Shown: piece after piece, positions 25,858-34,715 of the stretch | Numbering within the stretch: position 1 is the stretch's first letter | Layout: every line of letters starts with the position of its first letter | Source of the DNA: Hoeflea_A sp965228435 | GTDB lineage: Bacteria; Pseudomonadota; Alphaproteobacteria; Rhizobiales; Rhizobiaceae | Direction of reading: 5' to 3' | Assembly: GCA_965228435.1 (NCBI GenBank) | Contig: OZ245818.1 | Coordinates: 4,960,001 to 5,024,000 of the forward strand | Length of the DNA stretch: 64,000 bases | Program-made: the position numbers and the translations under genes | The notes under the pieces: model-generated | What the model was told of the DNA's origin: nothing | The model's input: the letters and a program-made list of their open reading frames with translations, nothing else | Database searches by the model: none

Positions 25858-26406
25858 ATGTCTTCTGCAATCTATATGAAAGCCGTGGTGCTTGGTTCAA
25901 TTTTCGCAGGGTGGATGCTGATGCCGGAAACCGCATCCGCCCGTCCACTGGACGGCCATTTTGGTGCCGGCGATTCCTGCTATGCCCGGGTTTATTCTGA
26001 CGAGCACCTGAGAAAGCACAGCACACAGAGGGTGACGGAAATCCGGTTCAATCACTTTCCGACGACCTTTGGTGTCAATGATGAGTCTGGCGCAATAAAG
26101 TTCGATCCAGCCACCGGTGAGCTCTTCTTCACCATCAGCGTCCGGTTCAGGGACTCGGAGAAATTCTACCTGGACGGCGGTTCCTGCCTGCCCGATGGCG
26201 ATCAGTACCGATGCAATATCGAATGTGATGGCGGAGGTTTCGTCCTCAAGGACAGATCCAAAGACACCATACTGCTGGTCAATCAATCGGGGTTTTCGGT
26301 ATCCGGCTGCGACGGCGAGGATTACCGCGAGGTACAGCCGGATCCGGATGACAAGATTTTTCGCCTTGACCGGCTTCCCAATCTGCTTTGCAAACCACCC
26401 GAGTAG
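25858..26406 (+). CDS. Secreted protein of unknown function with six cysteines
   Basis: 182 residues from the ATG at 25858, GGAG seven bases upstream; the frame opens earlier at 25777 but only this ATG is followed by a signal peptide (MKAVVLGSIFAGWMLMPETA, cleavage after ASA at residue 28). The mature part has six Cys at spacings suggesting three disulfides (GAGDSCYARV, GGSCLPDGDQYRCNIECDGG, VSGCDGED and NLLCKPPE). It is acidic and beta-rich by composition. I do not recognise the family. It is divergent from the small membrane protein and convergent with the DUF218 gene. It is likely periplasmic. Confidence 0.8.
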   Translation: MSSAIYMKAVVLGSIFAGWMLMPETASARPLDGHFGAGDSCYARVYSDEHLRKHSTQRVTEIRFNHFPTTFGVNDESGAIKFDPATGELFFTISVRFRDSEKFYLDGGSCLPDGDQYRCNIECDGGGFVLKDRSKDTILLVNQSGFSVSGCDGEDYREVQPDPDDKIFRLDRLPNLLCKPPE

Positions 26407-26436
26407 CTGGGCAGTCTGGCGAACCTCGGTCGTCAA

Positions 26437-27063
26437 TCACAGATGTGAGGTAAACCCGTTCTCGACCAGCAGATCGAATGCATCCGCAACCTCGTCCGGG
26501 ATGTCCTGCGGGATCTGGAAACCCGCCTCCGGGTATATGCGGATGCGGTTGAGGTCGCCGACCATTTCACAGATCAGGTGGCGCAGGGCGAAGTCGGCGG
26601 TCGGCTGATGTTCGAAAGCGTGGAGGGGCGCGGTCACGAAGGTGGTGGCCCGCGGCCATTGTTTTTTGGCCGTGGCGTGGCAGCGTCGCTGGGTTTGCGG
26701 CTTCGTGACCAGGATTGCGGTTGCATTGCTTCCCGCGATCTCGGCGGCGTAGCTGATGTTTTCGCCTATGTTGGTTGCGCGCTCCTCCAGGAGGATCGAC
26801 CGTGAAGGAATTCCGCTGTTGATTGCCTGGTCGGCGAATGCCCGGGCCTCGGAGGTGTCGAACCGGTCCCGGGTCCAGTGGCCCTGGTGGCCCGTGAACA
26901 GGATCTTCGGTGCCAGACCCTGCCGATACAGGTCGGCACACCGATCGGCGACGCGAAGGTCGTAGCTGCCCAGGCCGACGATGATATCGGCTGGCTGCAG
27001 CGGATCATAGATGCAGTGGTAGCGCCATAGCGTTTCTGCGGCACGCAGAAGGTCCGGTTCCAT
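26437..27063 (-). CDS. YdcF-like DUF218 domain protein
   Basis: 208 residues from the ATG at 27063; the frame continues to a TTG at 27126, which falls beyond the terminator hairpin and is an unlikely start. The DUF218 pattern is clear: PADIIVGLGSYDLRVADRCA, AP-KILFTGHQGHW, then SEARAFADQAINSGIPSRSI, LEERATNIGENISYAAEI and LVTKPQTQRRCHATAKKQWP. There is no membrane segment or signal peptide, unlike the ElyC/SanA branch, so it resembles cytoplasmic YdcF, which binds S-adenosylmethionine in E. coli. The reaction is unknown. The ribosome site is weak. It is separated from the upstream TRAP genes by a terminator. Confidence 0.85.
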   Translation of the reverse strand: MEPDLLRAAETLWRYHCIYDPLQPADIIVGLGSYDLRVADRCADLYRQGLAPKILFTGHQGHWTRDRFDTSEARAFADQAINSGIPSRSILLEERATNIGENISYAAEIAGSNATAILVTKPQTQRRCHATAKKQWPRATTFVTAPLHAFEHQPTADFALRHLICEMVGDLNRIRIYPEAGFQIPQDIPDEVADAFDLLVENGFTSHL

Positions 27064-27078
27064 GCTGTCGTTTGACCA

Positions 27079-27114
27079 AAAGAAACGCCCGCTGTCCAAT
27101 TCAGAACAGCGGGC
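27079..27114 (-). terminator. Rho-independent terminator after the TRAP operon
   Basis: GCCCGCTGT at 27087-27095 pairs perfectly with ACAGCGGGC at 27106-27114 (9 bp, 10-base loop). On the minus strand the stem is followed by GTTTCTTTT. It lies 30 bases beyond the dctM stop and before the DUF218 start, so it ends the TRAP transcript. Confidence 0.8.
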
Positions 27115-27144
27115 AAGCGCCTGCAATAGTCTTTGGCTCTTTGC

Positions 27145-28455
27145 TTAAACCGGCCCCGGCCTCAAATTGTCCGGCAGGTAGGTTGCCAGTTCCGGGAACA
27201 TGATCAGCACGAACACCATCAGCACCATGATCAGGAACATCGGGATTGCCGCCTTGGCAACGAAGTTCATCTCATGGTTGGTCATGCCTTGCATAACGAA
27301 CAGGTTGAAGCCGATGGGCGGCGTGATCTGCGCCATTTCCACAACCACGACGATGAATATGCCGAACCAGATCAGGTCGATGCCGGCGTCGAGGATCATG
27401 GGCTCCACGACGGCCATGGTGAGCACCACCGACGAGATACCGTCGAGGAAGCAGCCGAGGATGATGTAGAAGACCAAGAGCACCATCAGGAGCTCGAACG
27501 TGCTGAGCTCAAAGCCGGCGATCAGATTGGCGAGGCCGCGCGGCAATCCGGTGAAGCCCATCGACAGCGACAGAAAGCCGGCGCCGGCAAGGATCAGGGC
27601 AATCATCGCCGATGTGCGCGTTGCTCCCATCAGGCTTGCGGTGAACGTGTGCCAGGTGAGCGAGCCCTGGGAGGCGGCAAGCACCAGCCCGCCGATCACG
27701 CCGAAGGCGGCGGCTTCCGTGGCGGTCGCGTAGCCAAGATACATGGAGCCGATGACGATGAGGATCAGCACGATCACCGGCAACAGGAAGCGCGAATTCT
27801 TGAGTTTTTCGCTGAAGGGAAGGCGGGGCTCCTCATTGGGCTGCCAATTGGAGGATACCTTGGAGTAGATCGCGACATAGGCCATGAACATCAGCGCCAG
27901 AACCAGCCCGGGCAGGATGCCGGCGAAGAACAGCTTGGTGATGGATTCGTTGATGGTCACGCCGTAGACGATGAGCGTCAGCGACGGCGGGATCATCAGG
28001 CCAAGCGTCGCGGCGCCGGTCAGCGTGCCGATAACCATCGTCTCCGGATAGTTGCGCTTGCGCAATTCCGGGATCGACATCTTGCCGACAGTGGTTAGCG
28101 TCGCGGCCGACGATCCGGAAACGGCGGCGAAAATGGTGCAGCCGACGATGTTTGTGTGGACAAGGCCGCCGGGCAGTCGCGCCATCCATGGCGCCAGGCC
28201 CTTGAACATGTCCTCCGATAATCGCGTTCGGTAGAGGATTTCGCCCATCCAGATGAACAGGGGCAGGGCCGTCAGCGTCCAGGAGGAGGAATGGCTCCAG
28301 ATGGTGGTGATCATCACGTCGCCGACGGGACGGCTGGTGAACAGTTCCATGCCAACCCAGGCGACGCCCATGAGCGCCAGGCCGACCCAGACACCGGTGC
28401 CAAGCAGCAGGAACAGAACGAACAGAAACAGAAAGATGATGGAGAGGTTTTCCAT
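27145..28455 (-). CDS. dctM: TRAP transporter large permease subunit (DctM family)
   Basis: 436 residues from the ATG at 28455, chosen because the membrane domain begins there (MENLSIIFLFLFVLFLLLGT) and GGAG lies nine bases upstream; the frame opens at 28524 inside dctQ. About 12-13 hydrophobic segments follow, with the family landmarks SGSSAATLTTVGKMSIPELR and GAATLGLMIPPSLTLIVYGV in the first half and QITPPIGFNLFVMQGM near the end. It is the elevator-type sodium/carboxylate transport subunit in the inner membrane. It lies 4 bases after dctQ. The substrate is not readable from this subunit. Confidence 0.95.
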   Translation of the reverse strand: MENLSIIFLFLFVLFLLLGTGVWVGLALMGVAWVGMELFTSRPVGDVMITTIWSHSSSWTLTALPLFIWMGEILYRTRLSEDMFKGLAPWMARLPGGLVHTNIVGCTIFAAVSGSSAATLTTVGKMSIPELRKRNYPETMVIGTLTGAATLGLMIPPSLTLIVYGVTINESITKLFFAGILPGLVLALMFMAYVAIYSKVSSNWQPNEEPRLPFSEKLKNSRFLLPVIVLILIVIGSMYLGYATATEAAAFGVIGGLVLAASQGSLTWHTFTASLMGATRTSAMIALILAGAGFLSLSMGFTGLPRGLANLIAGFELSTFELLMVLLVFYIILGCFLDGISSVVLTMAVVEPMILDAGIDLIWFGIFIVVVVEMAQITPPIGFNLFVMQGMTNHEMNFVAKAAIPMFLIMVLMVFVLIMFPELATYLPDNLRPGPV

Positions 28456-28459
28456 GGTC

Positions 28460-28993
28460 TTACTCTCCGTGCGACTGGTCGACGAGGTCGCGTTCGATGC
28501 GGTGATCGCCAACGAACAGGACATGAATGAGATGGTCGGTCAGGCAGATGGCCAGGATGATCGAACCTATGACCATCGACATCTGCGGGATCCACAGCGG
28601 CGAGGCATCCTGTCCCTGGCTGACCTCGTTGAACTTCCAGGACCAGTAGACGAACCTGTAGGCATACCAGGAGACGTACCAGGCGGTCGCCGTACCGATC
28701 GCAAAGCACCAGACTTCCAAAAGCCGGCGAATTCCATCGGGAACGGCATTGAGCACGATCGACACGCGGATGTGCGATCCGCGGTGCAAGGCGTGCGCAA
28801 AGGCAAAGAATGAGGCGGCGGCCATGCAATAGCCGGCGTAGTCGGGCGCACCGGGGAATACCTCACCGGTCCAGCGGGCAAGCATCTGCAGGACGATCAG
28901 GACGAGGATCGCAATCAGGAACAGCGCCCCGATGATGCCAGATGCAAAATAGATGAAATCAAGACCGCTACGGATCTGTCGAAGCACAGCCAT
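28460..28993 (-). CDS. dctQ: TRAP transporter small permease subunit (DctQ family)
   Basis: 177 residues with four predicted membrane helices (ASGIIGALFLIAILVLIVLQ; YAGYCMAAASFFAFAHALH; LEVWCFAIGTATAWYVSWYA; MSMVIGSIILAICLTDHLIH). The short loop ALHRGSHIRVSIVLNAVP is the conserved DctQ motif (h-R-G-x-H-I-x-V). It complexes with DctM. The gene follows dctP after 92 bases, which contain a stable hairpin, and precedes dctM by 4 bases. Confidence 0.93.
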   Translation of the reverse strand: MAVLRQIRSGLDFIYFASGIIGALFLIAILVLIVLQMLARWTGEVFPGAPDYAGYCMAAASFFAFAHALHRGSHIRVSIVLNAVPDGIRRLLEVWCFAIGTATAWYVSWYAYRFVYWSWKFNEVSQGQDASPLWIPQMSMVIGSIILAICLTDHLIHVLFVGDHRIERDLVDQSHGE

Positions 28994-29019
28994 TCAACCC
29001 CTCCCATGGTTCGCCGCAT

Positions 29020-29048
29020 GACCCGCCGCAAACGAGATGCGGCGGGTC
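29020..29048 (-). promoter_or_regulatory. Intercistronic hairpin between dctP and dctQ
   Basis: GACCCGCCGC (29020-29029) pairs perfectly with GCGGCGGGTC (29039-29048), loop 9 bases. There is no T-tract on the minus strand. Such stems after a solute-binding-protein gene usually stabilise its mRNA or cause partial termination, giving more binding protein than permease. That role is inferred. Confidence 0.65.
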
Positions 29049-29085
29049 TATTCGAAACGGAGGCGCGGGTTTCCCGCGCGCCGGC

Positions 29086-30078
29086 CTATTGTTTCATTTC
29101 GTTGAAAGCGTCGACGATCGCCTTTCCGTCTTCGCCAGCAGCTTCGAGCCACTCGGCGGTCATGGTGGCACCGATTTCCTGCAGTTCACCCTTGAGCTGA
29201 TCGCTTGCAGGACCGACGGTCATGCCGCCATTGCGCAGGCCGTTCAGCGTGAACTGCGTGTATTCCACGGCACGCCAGTTGCCGGCATATTCGGCCAATT
29301 CAGCGCAGGCGTGGATGACGGCCTTGTTGGCATCGTTCAGACCATTCCAGACGTCGGAATTGATCATCACGTAGTTGCGCGGCAGCCAGGCATCGACTTC
29401 GTAGAAGTGAGACAGGCTCTCCCAAACCTTGCGGTCGTACCCGGTGGAACCGGATGAGACCATGGACTCGGCCACACCGGTGGCGAAAGCCTGGCTGATC
29501 TCGGCCGCTTCGATGGTCACCGGGAGCATGCCGGTCAGTTCGGCCAACCGCGCCGTGGCGTTGTTGTAGGAGCGGAACTTCAGGCCCTTCATGTCTTCGG
29601 TCGAATTGACCTCTTTCTTGAAGTAGAGGCCCTGAGGCGGCCACGGAACCGAATAGAGCAGTGTCAGGTTCTGTTCGGCGAGAATTTTTTCGAGCGTCGG
29701 TTTGGCGGCTTTCCACAGTTTGGAAGCGTCATCAAAGGAGGTCGCCAGGAACGGCACCGAGTCGACGCCGAAAATGGCATTCTCGTTCTGGTGGCCGGAC
29801 AGCAACCTTTCGCCGATGGGCGCCTGTCCGGTTTGAATCGCCCGCTTGATGTCGGCACCCTTGAACAGCGAGCCGCCCGGGTGAGTTACGATCTCGATTT
29901 CGCCCTGCGTGCCGGTGGTCACGCATTTTGCGAACTCGGCACCCGTTGCCGAATGGAAGTTGGATGCCGAATAGGCCATCGGCATATCCCATTTTTCAGC
30001 CCAGGCGGCACTCGCCGCAATGGACAGGCCCGCTGTAGCTGCGAGCGTGGTTGTCAGTTTTTTCATCGATGCTTTCAT
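29086..30078 (-). CDS. dctP: TRAP transporter substrate-binding protein (DctP family)
   Basis: 330 residues with GGGAGG five bases before the ATG at 30078. Signal peptide at 1-27 ends AASAAWA/EKW. The DctP fold is shown by KGADIKRAIQTGQAPIGERL, LTLLYSVPWPPQGLYFKKEV, EDMKGLKFRSYNNATARLAE and the loop FATGVAESMVSSGSTGYDRK. The conserved Arg in GLKFRSYN normally salt-bridges a carboxylate ligand, which suggests an organic acid or amino-acid substrate. Periplasmic. It is followed by the hairpin and the two permease genes and preceded by the flavoprotein gene. Confidence 0.94.
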   Translation of the reverse strand: MKASMKKLTTTLAATAGLSIAASAAWAEKWDMPMAYSASNFHSATGAEFAKCVTTGTQGEIEIVTHPGGSLFKGADIKRAIQTGQAPIGERLLSGHQNENAIFGVDSVPFLATSFDDASKLWKAAKPTLEKILAEQNLTLLYSVPWPPQGLYFKKEVNSTEDMKGLKFRSYNNATARLAELTGMLPVTIEAAEISQAFATGVAESMVSSGSTGYDRKVWESLSHFYEVDAWLPRNYVMINSDVWNGLNDANKAVIHACAELAEYAGNWRAVEYTQFTLNGLRNGGMTVGPASDQLKGELQEIGATMTAEWLEAAGEDGKAIVDAFNEMKQ

Positions 30079-30108
30079 TTGGTCCTCCCTATCGAAGCAT
30101 TGAGTGGG

Positions 30109-31356
30109 TCATTGAAACCTGTTCGGGTCGTACGGGGCAAGGTCTAAATTCGGCCTTTGGCCGGTGACCAGGCCGGCCACGATGCGGCCGGTTTTCGGGC
30201 CGCCCGTCAGCCCGATATGGTGATGCCCGAAGGCCGAATAGACGCCGCTGCCGGCGATCTCCCCGATCAGGGGCAAACTGTCTGACGGGGCCGGGCGGTG
30301 CCCCAGCCATTCCTCGGTCTCGCTGTAGGCAAGATCCGGAAACGTTCGTTTGACGGTGTTCATCAACAGCGCCAACGGGGCTTTCGAAGGGCCGGCCTCA
30401 AGGCCGCCGAACTCCACAACACCGGCGCAACGCAATCCGGCCTCCATCGGAGTTGCGACAAACTTGCCGGCCGCCACCATGACCGGGGCCTTTGGTGCAT
30501 TGACCGGTTGCTTGAACACGATGTGATAGCCGCGTTCGCTTTCCAGCGGCACTTTGAGGCCGAGTTTGGCCATCATCGGTTTCGACCAGACACCGGTCGC
30601 CAGCACTGCCCTGTCGCACTCATAGCGGCCTGAGTCGGTCAATACCGCGGTCACCTTGCCGTCGCTCAATTCGAAATCGCGCAATTCGGCTGTCATGAAA
30701 TTTCCGCCCGCGGCTTCGAAATCTTTCACCAACTGGGCGACGTAGCCGCCCGGATTGGTGACGAAGCCATGGTCGCGCATGACCGCCAGCAAGCCGATCG
30801 GTCCGTTCAATGCGGGATCGTATTCGGACACTGCTGTGCCCTCGATCAACTCCGGTGTGAACCCGGCTAGCTTGCGCAATTCCCAGACATAGGCGTCGGC
30901 TTCGAAAGCGGCGCGATCGGTATAGGCGAAGTTGTAGTCGGACGTTTCGACAAACCGGTTGGCCACAAGGCCGTCCGTCAAGGCCTTGTGCTGGTCGACG
31001 CTGTCCGAGACAATCGACGCAAGGCCCTCGGCGATGCGGCGCGTGTCCGTATCGTTGGCATGACTGAGGTAGCGCCAAAGCCAAGGCGCCAGTTTGGGCA
31101 AGTAGCCCCAGCGCATGAACAACGGAAACTGTGGATCAAGCAGGTAGCGGGGGCCTTTTGTGATCAGGCCGGGGCCCGTAACGGGAACCATTGAGCACGA
31201 TGCCAGCACGCCGGCATTGCCGTATGAAGTGCCCTGGCCGGGCCGTTGACGGTCGATCAGGGTGACATCGCAACCGGCCCGCTGCAGCCATATGGCCGCG
31301 GAGGCCCCGACGATCCCGGCACCGATAACAACGATCCTGTCAGCCGCTTTACCCAT
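30109..31356 (-). CDS. FAD-dependent D-amino-acid dehydrogenase-like oxidoreductase (DadA/DAO family)
   Basis: 415 residues. The N-terminal FAD motif is RIVVIGAGIVGASAAIWLQR with E/D at the end of strand 2 (VTLIDRQRPGQGTSYGNAG, the DadA-type STSxxNAG-like loop). The C-terminal FAD site is FGHHHIGLTGGPKTGRIVAG, with WLGHRPAPSDSLPLIGEI before it, typical of DadA. Family reaction: oxidation of D-amino or N-substituted amino acids to imino/keto acids, passing electrons to quinone. It begins six bases after the ThDP enzyme gene and is followed by dctP; uptake and first oxidation are therefore probably linked. Glycine/sarcosine-type substrates remain possible. Confidence 0.88.
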   Translation of the reverse strand: MGKAADRIVVIGAGIVGASAAIWLQRAGCDVTLIDRQRPGQGTSYGNAGVLASCSMVPVTGPGLITKGPRYLLDPQFPLFMRWGYLPKLAPWLWRYLSHANDTDTRRIAEGLASIVSDSVDQHKALTDGLVANRFVETSDYNFAYTDRAAFEADAYVWELRKLAGFTPELIEGTAVSEYDPALNGPIGLLAVMRDHGFVTNPGGYVAQLVKDFEAAGGNFMTAELRDFELSDGKVTAVLTDSGRYECDRAVLATGVWSKPMMAKLGLKVPLESERGYHIVFKQPVNAPKAPVMVAAGKFVATPMEAGLRCAGVVEFGGLEAGPSKAPLALLMNTVKRTFPDLAYSETEEWLGHRPAPSDSLPLIGEIAGSGVYSAFGHHHIGLTGGPKTGRIVAGLVTGQRPNLDLAPYDPNRFQ

Positions 31357-31362
31357 ACAAAC

Positions 31363-33054
31363 TCAACCCATCCACCGACGCACCGGAGCATTCGATTCTT
31401 CCAACGGTTGACAGACGACGTCAACCAGTGTCGGGCCATCGTGATGAATTGCTTCGCGCAGCACACCCTCGAGCGCCTCCGGATCCTCGACTTTCCAGGA
31501 CTTGACGCCATAGGCCGCAGCGACCGCAGCCTGATCGGTTCGATTGAAATCGACGTTGTAGTAGCGGGCGTCGGTGTCAGCGTACTGGCTTGCCTTGATC
31601 CAACCGAAATTGGAATTTGAGAACACGATATATGTGATCGGCGCCCGGGCGCGGCACACCGTTTCGAGTTCACCGCACGTGAAACCGAATGAGCCGTCTC
31701 CCATCATCGCCACGATCTTGCTCGAAGGCCGGCCGAACCAGGCACCCAGTGCGGCCGAGAGGGAATAGCCGAGCGCGCCATGGGCCCGGTTGGTGATGAA
31801 ATAGCGCCCCGCCTTGGGCTGGCGGTAATAGGCGGAATGGTAGGGGCAGCTCGTTCCCGGGTCCGACAGCACCGTCGCATCGTCAGGCAGAACCTTCATC
31901 ATCGTATCGATGACCCGCTCGGGTCGGATCGGCGTTTCGGTGCTGTTGGCGAGGGCGTCGAAGATTTCGAATTTGCGGCGTTTGATGTCGGCGATCGCCG
32001 CAGCACCACCAAACTGAGCGACCGGCTCGCTGCGCTGGTCGAGCGCTTGGTTCGCCGCCGTCAGCGATAAAAGCAGGTCACCGGCCACTCCGACCTCGGT
32101 CGGATAGTTGGCGCCGATGACCATTGGATCTGAATCGAAATGCACGATGCGTGCACCCGGTTTCGGGGCTTCCCAGCGCGATGTGGTGGTCGAGCCGGCA
32201 CGGCAGCCCATGAAAATCACCAGGTCGGCTGCCTCCATCATCTCCCATGTCTGGTCGGTGCCGCCGTTGGAGCCAACCACGCCAAGGCAGTTGGGATGGG
32301 TGTCAGCCAGCGATCCCTGACCCGAAATCGACGTGGCGACCGGAATGTCGAGGCGCGAGGCGAGCTTGTTCAGTTCTTCCTCGGCGCCGGAAATCACCAC
32401 GCCGCCGCCGCAGACGATCAGCGGGTTTTTGGCGGACAGGATCGCGTCGATCGCGGCCTCGACAGCGTCAAGCTGCGGGCCGGTGCGGTAGGCCGGGTAG
32501 GATTGCAACTGGGGATCGGACCAGATGTCATCGCTGTCGACCGCATCGTATTGGATGTCGTAGGGCAGGCCGAGATGCGCGGCGCCCGAGCGGCCGGTGG
32601 TCATGGCCCGGAAGGCGGCCCGAACCATGCGCGGGATGTGATCGGCCCGCCGGATCACCGTGTTCCACTTGGTGAGCGGCCGCATCATGGCTTCCTGATC
32701 GACCTCGGTCAGCGGGTATTTGCCGTAGGATCCGACGGAGATGTCGGTGGTAATGCCAAGCACTGCGTATGAGGATTCGCTCGCCTCGATCAGCCCGGGA
32801 AGGATGTAGGTCGCGCCTCCGCCGGAGGGGCCTTCGCACACGCCGACACGGCCGGTCACACGCGAATAGGCGTCTGCCATGTAGCAGGCCGAGCGTTCAT
32901 CGCGGGTCAACACGTGGGTGATGCCGTGGTCGAGCTGATAAAGCGCATCATAAAAGGGCAGGGTGGTATCGCCGCACAGGCCGAAAATGTGGCGCACTCC
33001 GTGGGCCTGCAGCATGCGCACCATTGCTTCTGAACCCTTCAGGGTGTTTTTCAC
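31363..33054 (-). CDS. Thiamine diphosphate-dependent enzyme (acetolactate synthase-like)
   Basis: 563 residues from GTG 33054 (AAGGA eight bases upstream). Three-domain ThDP architecture: an N-terminal Pyr domain with the catalytic Glu in VLTRDERSACYMADAYSRVT, a central domain (NPLIVCGGGVVISGAEEELN) and a C-terminal PP domain with the ThDP motif MMGDGSFGFTCGELETVCRA ending in N (FSNSNFG). Members join or cleave 2-oxo acids; acetolactate synthase, sulfoacetaldehyde acetyltransferase and aldehyde lyases look alike at this level, so the reaction is left open. No ALS small subunit is nearby, which argues against branched-chain amino acid synthesis. It is first in the operon, divergent from GntR. 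Confidence 0.88.
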   Translation of the reverse strand: MKNTLKGSEAMVRMLQAHGVRHIFGLCGDTTLPFYDALYQLDHGITHVLTRDERSACYMADAYSRVTGRVGVCEGPSGGGATYILPGLIEASESSYAVLGITTDISVGSYGKYPLTEVDQEAMMRPLTKWNTVIRRADHIPRMVRAAFRAMTTGRSGAAHLGLPYDIQYDAVDSDDIWSDPQLQSYPAYRTGPQLDAVEAAIDAILSAKNPLIVCGGGVVISGAEEELNKLASRLDIPVATSISGQGSLADTHPNCLGVVGSNGGTDQTWEMMEAADLVIFMGCRAGSTTTSRWEAPKPGARIVHFDSDPMVIGANYPTEVGVAGDLLLSLTAANQALDQRSEPVAQFGGAAAIADIKRRKFEIFDALANSTETPIRPERVIDTMMKVLPDDATVLSDPGTSCPYHSAYYRQPKAGRYFITNRAHGALGYSLSAALGAWFGRPSSKIVAMMGDGSFGFTCGELETVCRARAPITYIVFSNSNFGWIKASQYADTDARYYNVDFNRTDQAAVAAAYGVKSWKVEDPEALEGVLREAIHHDGPTLVDVVCQPLEESNAPVRRWMG

Positions 33055-33122
33055 GCGTCTCGTCCTTCAGATGCAGTTTTCGGAGGAATGCCAGCTCCGG
33101 CATGCGGGCCCGTCTACAGAAT

Positions 33123-33130
33123 TGTATACA
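33123..33130. promoter_or_regulatory. GntR-type operator in the divergent region
   Basis: TGTATACA, embedded in ATTGTATACAG, is a perfect 8-base palindrome of the TTGTATACAA type used by several FCD/GntR proteins. It lies between the divergent ThDP enzyme gene (start 33054) and the GntR gene (start 33217), where one protein could control both. Confidence 0.55.
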
Positions 33131-33216
33131 GCAAAAAATGCAGATGTGAAGACAAAAAAATTGCGATCCGCACGGAAATGTGCAATGCAACGCCAACGCG
33201 AGACAACAGGCGGACA

Positions 33217-33921
33217 ATGACAATGGGCAAGACCGGCAGCAGCGTTGACCGGGTCTACAAAGAAGTGCGCCGCATGGCTTCGAATTTCGAATTCAAGCCC
33301 GACGAGCGGATTAACGAAAGTGCATTGTCGAGTGAACTGGGTGCCAGCCGGACACCACTGCGCGAGGCGCTCAACCGGCTGGTTGCCGAAGGTTTTCTCA
33401 CCTTCCAGAATGGTCGCGGCTTCTTCTGCCGCTCCCTCAGCCCGGGTCGCATCCTCGACCTTTACGAGGCGCGTCAGGCCATCGAATGCGAGGCATTGCA
33501 CCGTTCAGTCGAGAGAGCATCGGACGAGGATTTGCGAGAGGTCGCCGACTATCTGGATGAGACCGAGCCGCACTACGGTAATCCGGACATGGCTATCGAA
33601 GTGCTCGATATGGACGAAACGTTCCATCTCAAGTTGGCGCAACTTTCGAAAAATGCCGAACTGGTGCGCATGCTGCGCAACATCAATGATCGTATCCGAT
33701 ACGTGCGGCTGGTCGATCTCAGACTGCTGATCGAGAGGCGTCGGATCGCCAAGCAAAGGGGCGCTGAACTGTCGGCGCACCGGATCGTCCTCAACGCGCT
33801 GAGCGAGCGTGACGAGGTGGCAGCGATTTCCGCCATGCGAAACCACATCGAGCGGCGACGTGAAGAAGCGACCGAGGCCGTTCGCATTGCCTATTCGCAA
33901 CTCTATGTCCCGGCCGACTAG
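33217..33921 (+). CDS. GntR family transcriptional regulator (FCD subfamily)
   Basis: 234 residues from the ATG at 33217; the open frame starts at 33088 but that part covers the operator and is not protein-like. Winged helix at about 8-75 (VDRVYKEVRRMASNFEFKPD, INESALSSELGASRTPLREA). The FCD domain follows, with the metal ligands in LDMDETFHLKLAQLS and the later His in GAELSAHRIVLNALSER and MRNHIERRREE. It probably represses the divergent ThDP-flavoprotein-TRAP operon and its own operon (racemase, proC) in the absence of substrate. Confidence 0.92.
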   Translation: MTMGKTGSSVDRVYKEVRRMASNFEFKPDERINESALSSELGASRTPLREALNRLVAEGFLTFQNGRGFFCRSLSPGRILDLYEARQAIECEALHRSVERASDEDLREVADYLDETEPHYGNPDMAIEVLDMDETFHLKLAQLSKNAELVRMLRNINDRIRYVRLVDLRLLIERRRIAKQRGAELSAHRIVLNALSERDEVAAISAMRNHIERRREEATEAVRIAYSQLYVPAD

Positions 33922-33953
33922 CCGGGGCCCTTGATTCTTCCCAGGAGTTCTCA

Positions 33954-34715
33954 ATGTCCGTCGAATATGGTGGCAAGACCATCTACGGAGCCAGCATCGG
34001 TATCATGATGCTGGAAACACAGTTTCCGCGAATCTATGGCGATATCGCCAATGCGGCGACCTGGCCGTTCCCGGTTCAGTACCGGATCGTACGCGGCGCG
34101 ACACCGGACAAGGTCGTGCGCAATGATCCCCATTTGCTTGTTGATGATTTCATCGCGGCGGCCAAGGACCTCGTCGCCTCCGGCTGCGATGGCCTCACCA
34201 CCAATTGCGGATTTCTTGCGCTCATCCAGGATCAAGTCGCCGCTGCGGTGCCGGTGCCGGTCGCGACCTCGTCCCTGATGCAGATTCCGCTGGTTCAGCA
34301 CATGCTGCCACCGGGCAAACGGGTCGGTGTGATCACGATTTCCAGGACCAACCTGTCGGAGGCGCATCTGCGTGCCGCCAACGCGCCGCTCGACACGCCG
34401 ATCGTCGGAACGGACAACGGCCGCGCCTTCACTTTCGGCATCCTTGATGACCAGCCGAGCATCGACTTCGAAGCCTGCCGGCTGGACCTGCTCGATGCAG
34501 CCCGGGAACTCGTCACCGAACACGACGATATCGGTGCGATCGTATTGGAATGCACCAACATGACGCCCTACGCGGCCGATATCCGCAAGGCGACGGGGCT
34601 GCCCGTCTTTTCGATCTACAGCTACGTGCGCTGGTTCCAGCAGGGTCTGGTGCCGGACCGCTTCCGACTGGAACTGGACGATCCGCGGCTCAATCTGGTA
34701 ACGGATCGGACATGA
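33954..34715 (+). CDS. Aspartate/glutamate/hydantoin racemase family protein
   Basis: 253 residues. The two catalytic cysteines of the family are C85 (LTTNCGFL) and C200 (VLECTNM), one in each half of a pseudo-symmetric fold. GASIGIMMLETQFPRIYGDI opens the N-terminal half and GKRVGVITISRTNLSEAHL the second. Members racemise Asp, Glu or hydantoins, or act as maleate isomerase or arylmalonate decarboxylase, so the exact substrate is open. AGGAG is 6 bases upstream of the ATG. It follows the GntR gene by 32 bases and overlaps proC (ATGA). Confidence 0.88.
   Translation: MSVEYGGKTIYGASIGIMMLETQFPRIYGDIANAATWPFPVQYRIVRGATPDKVVRNDPHLLVDDFIAAAKDLVASGCDGLTTNCGFLALIQDQVAAAVPVPVATSSLMQIPLVQHMLPPGKRVGVITISRTNLSEAHLRAANAPLDTPIVGTDNGRAFTFGILDDQPSIDFEACRLDLLDAARELVTEHDDIGAIVLECTNMTPYAADIRKATGLPVFSIYSYVRWFQQGLVPDRFRLELDDPRLNLVTDRT

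Noticed and set aside
27133..28098. 321-codon plus-strand frame rich in His, Asp and Gln
   Set aside because: Antisense of hydrophobic dctM codons, which always gives a His/Asp/Gln-rich shadow.
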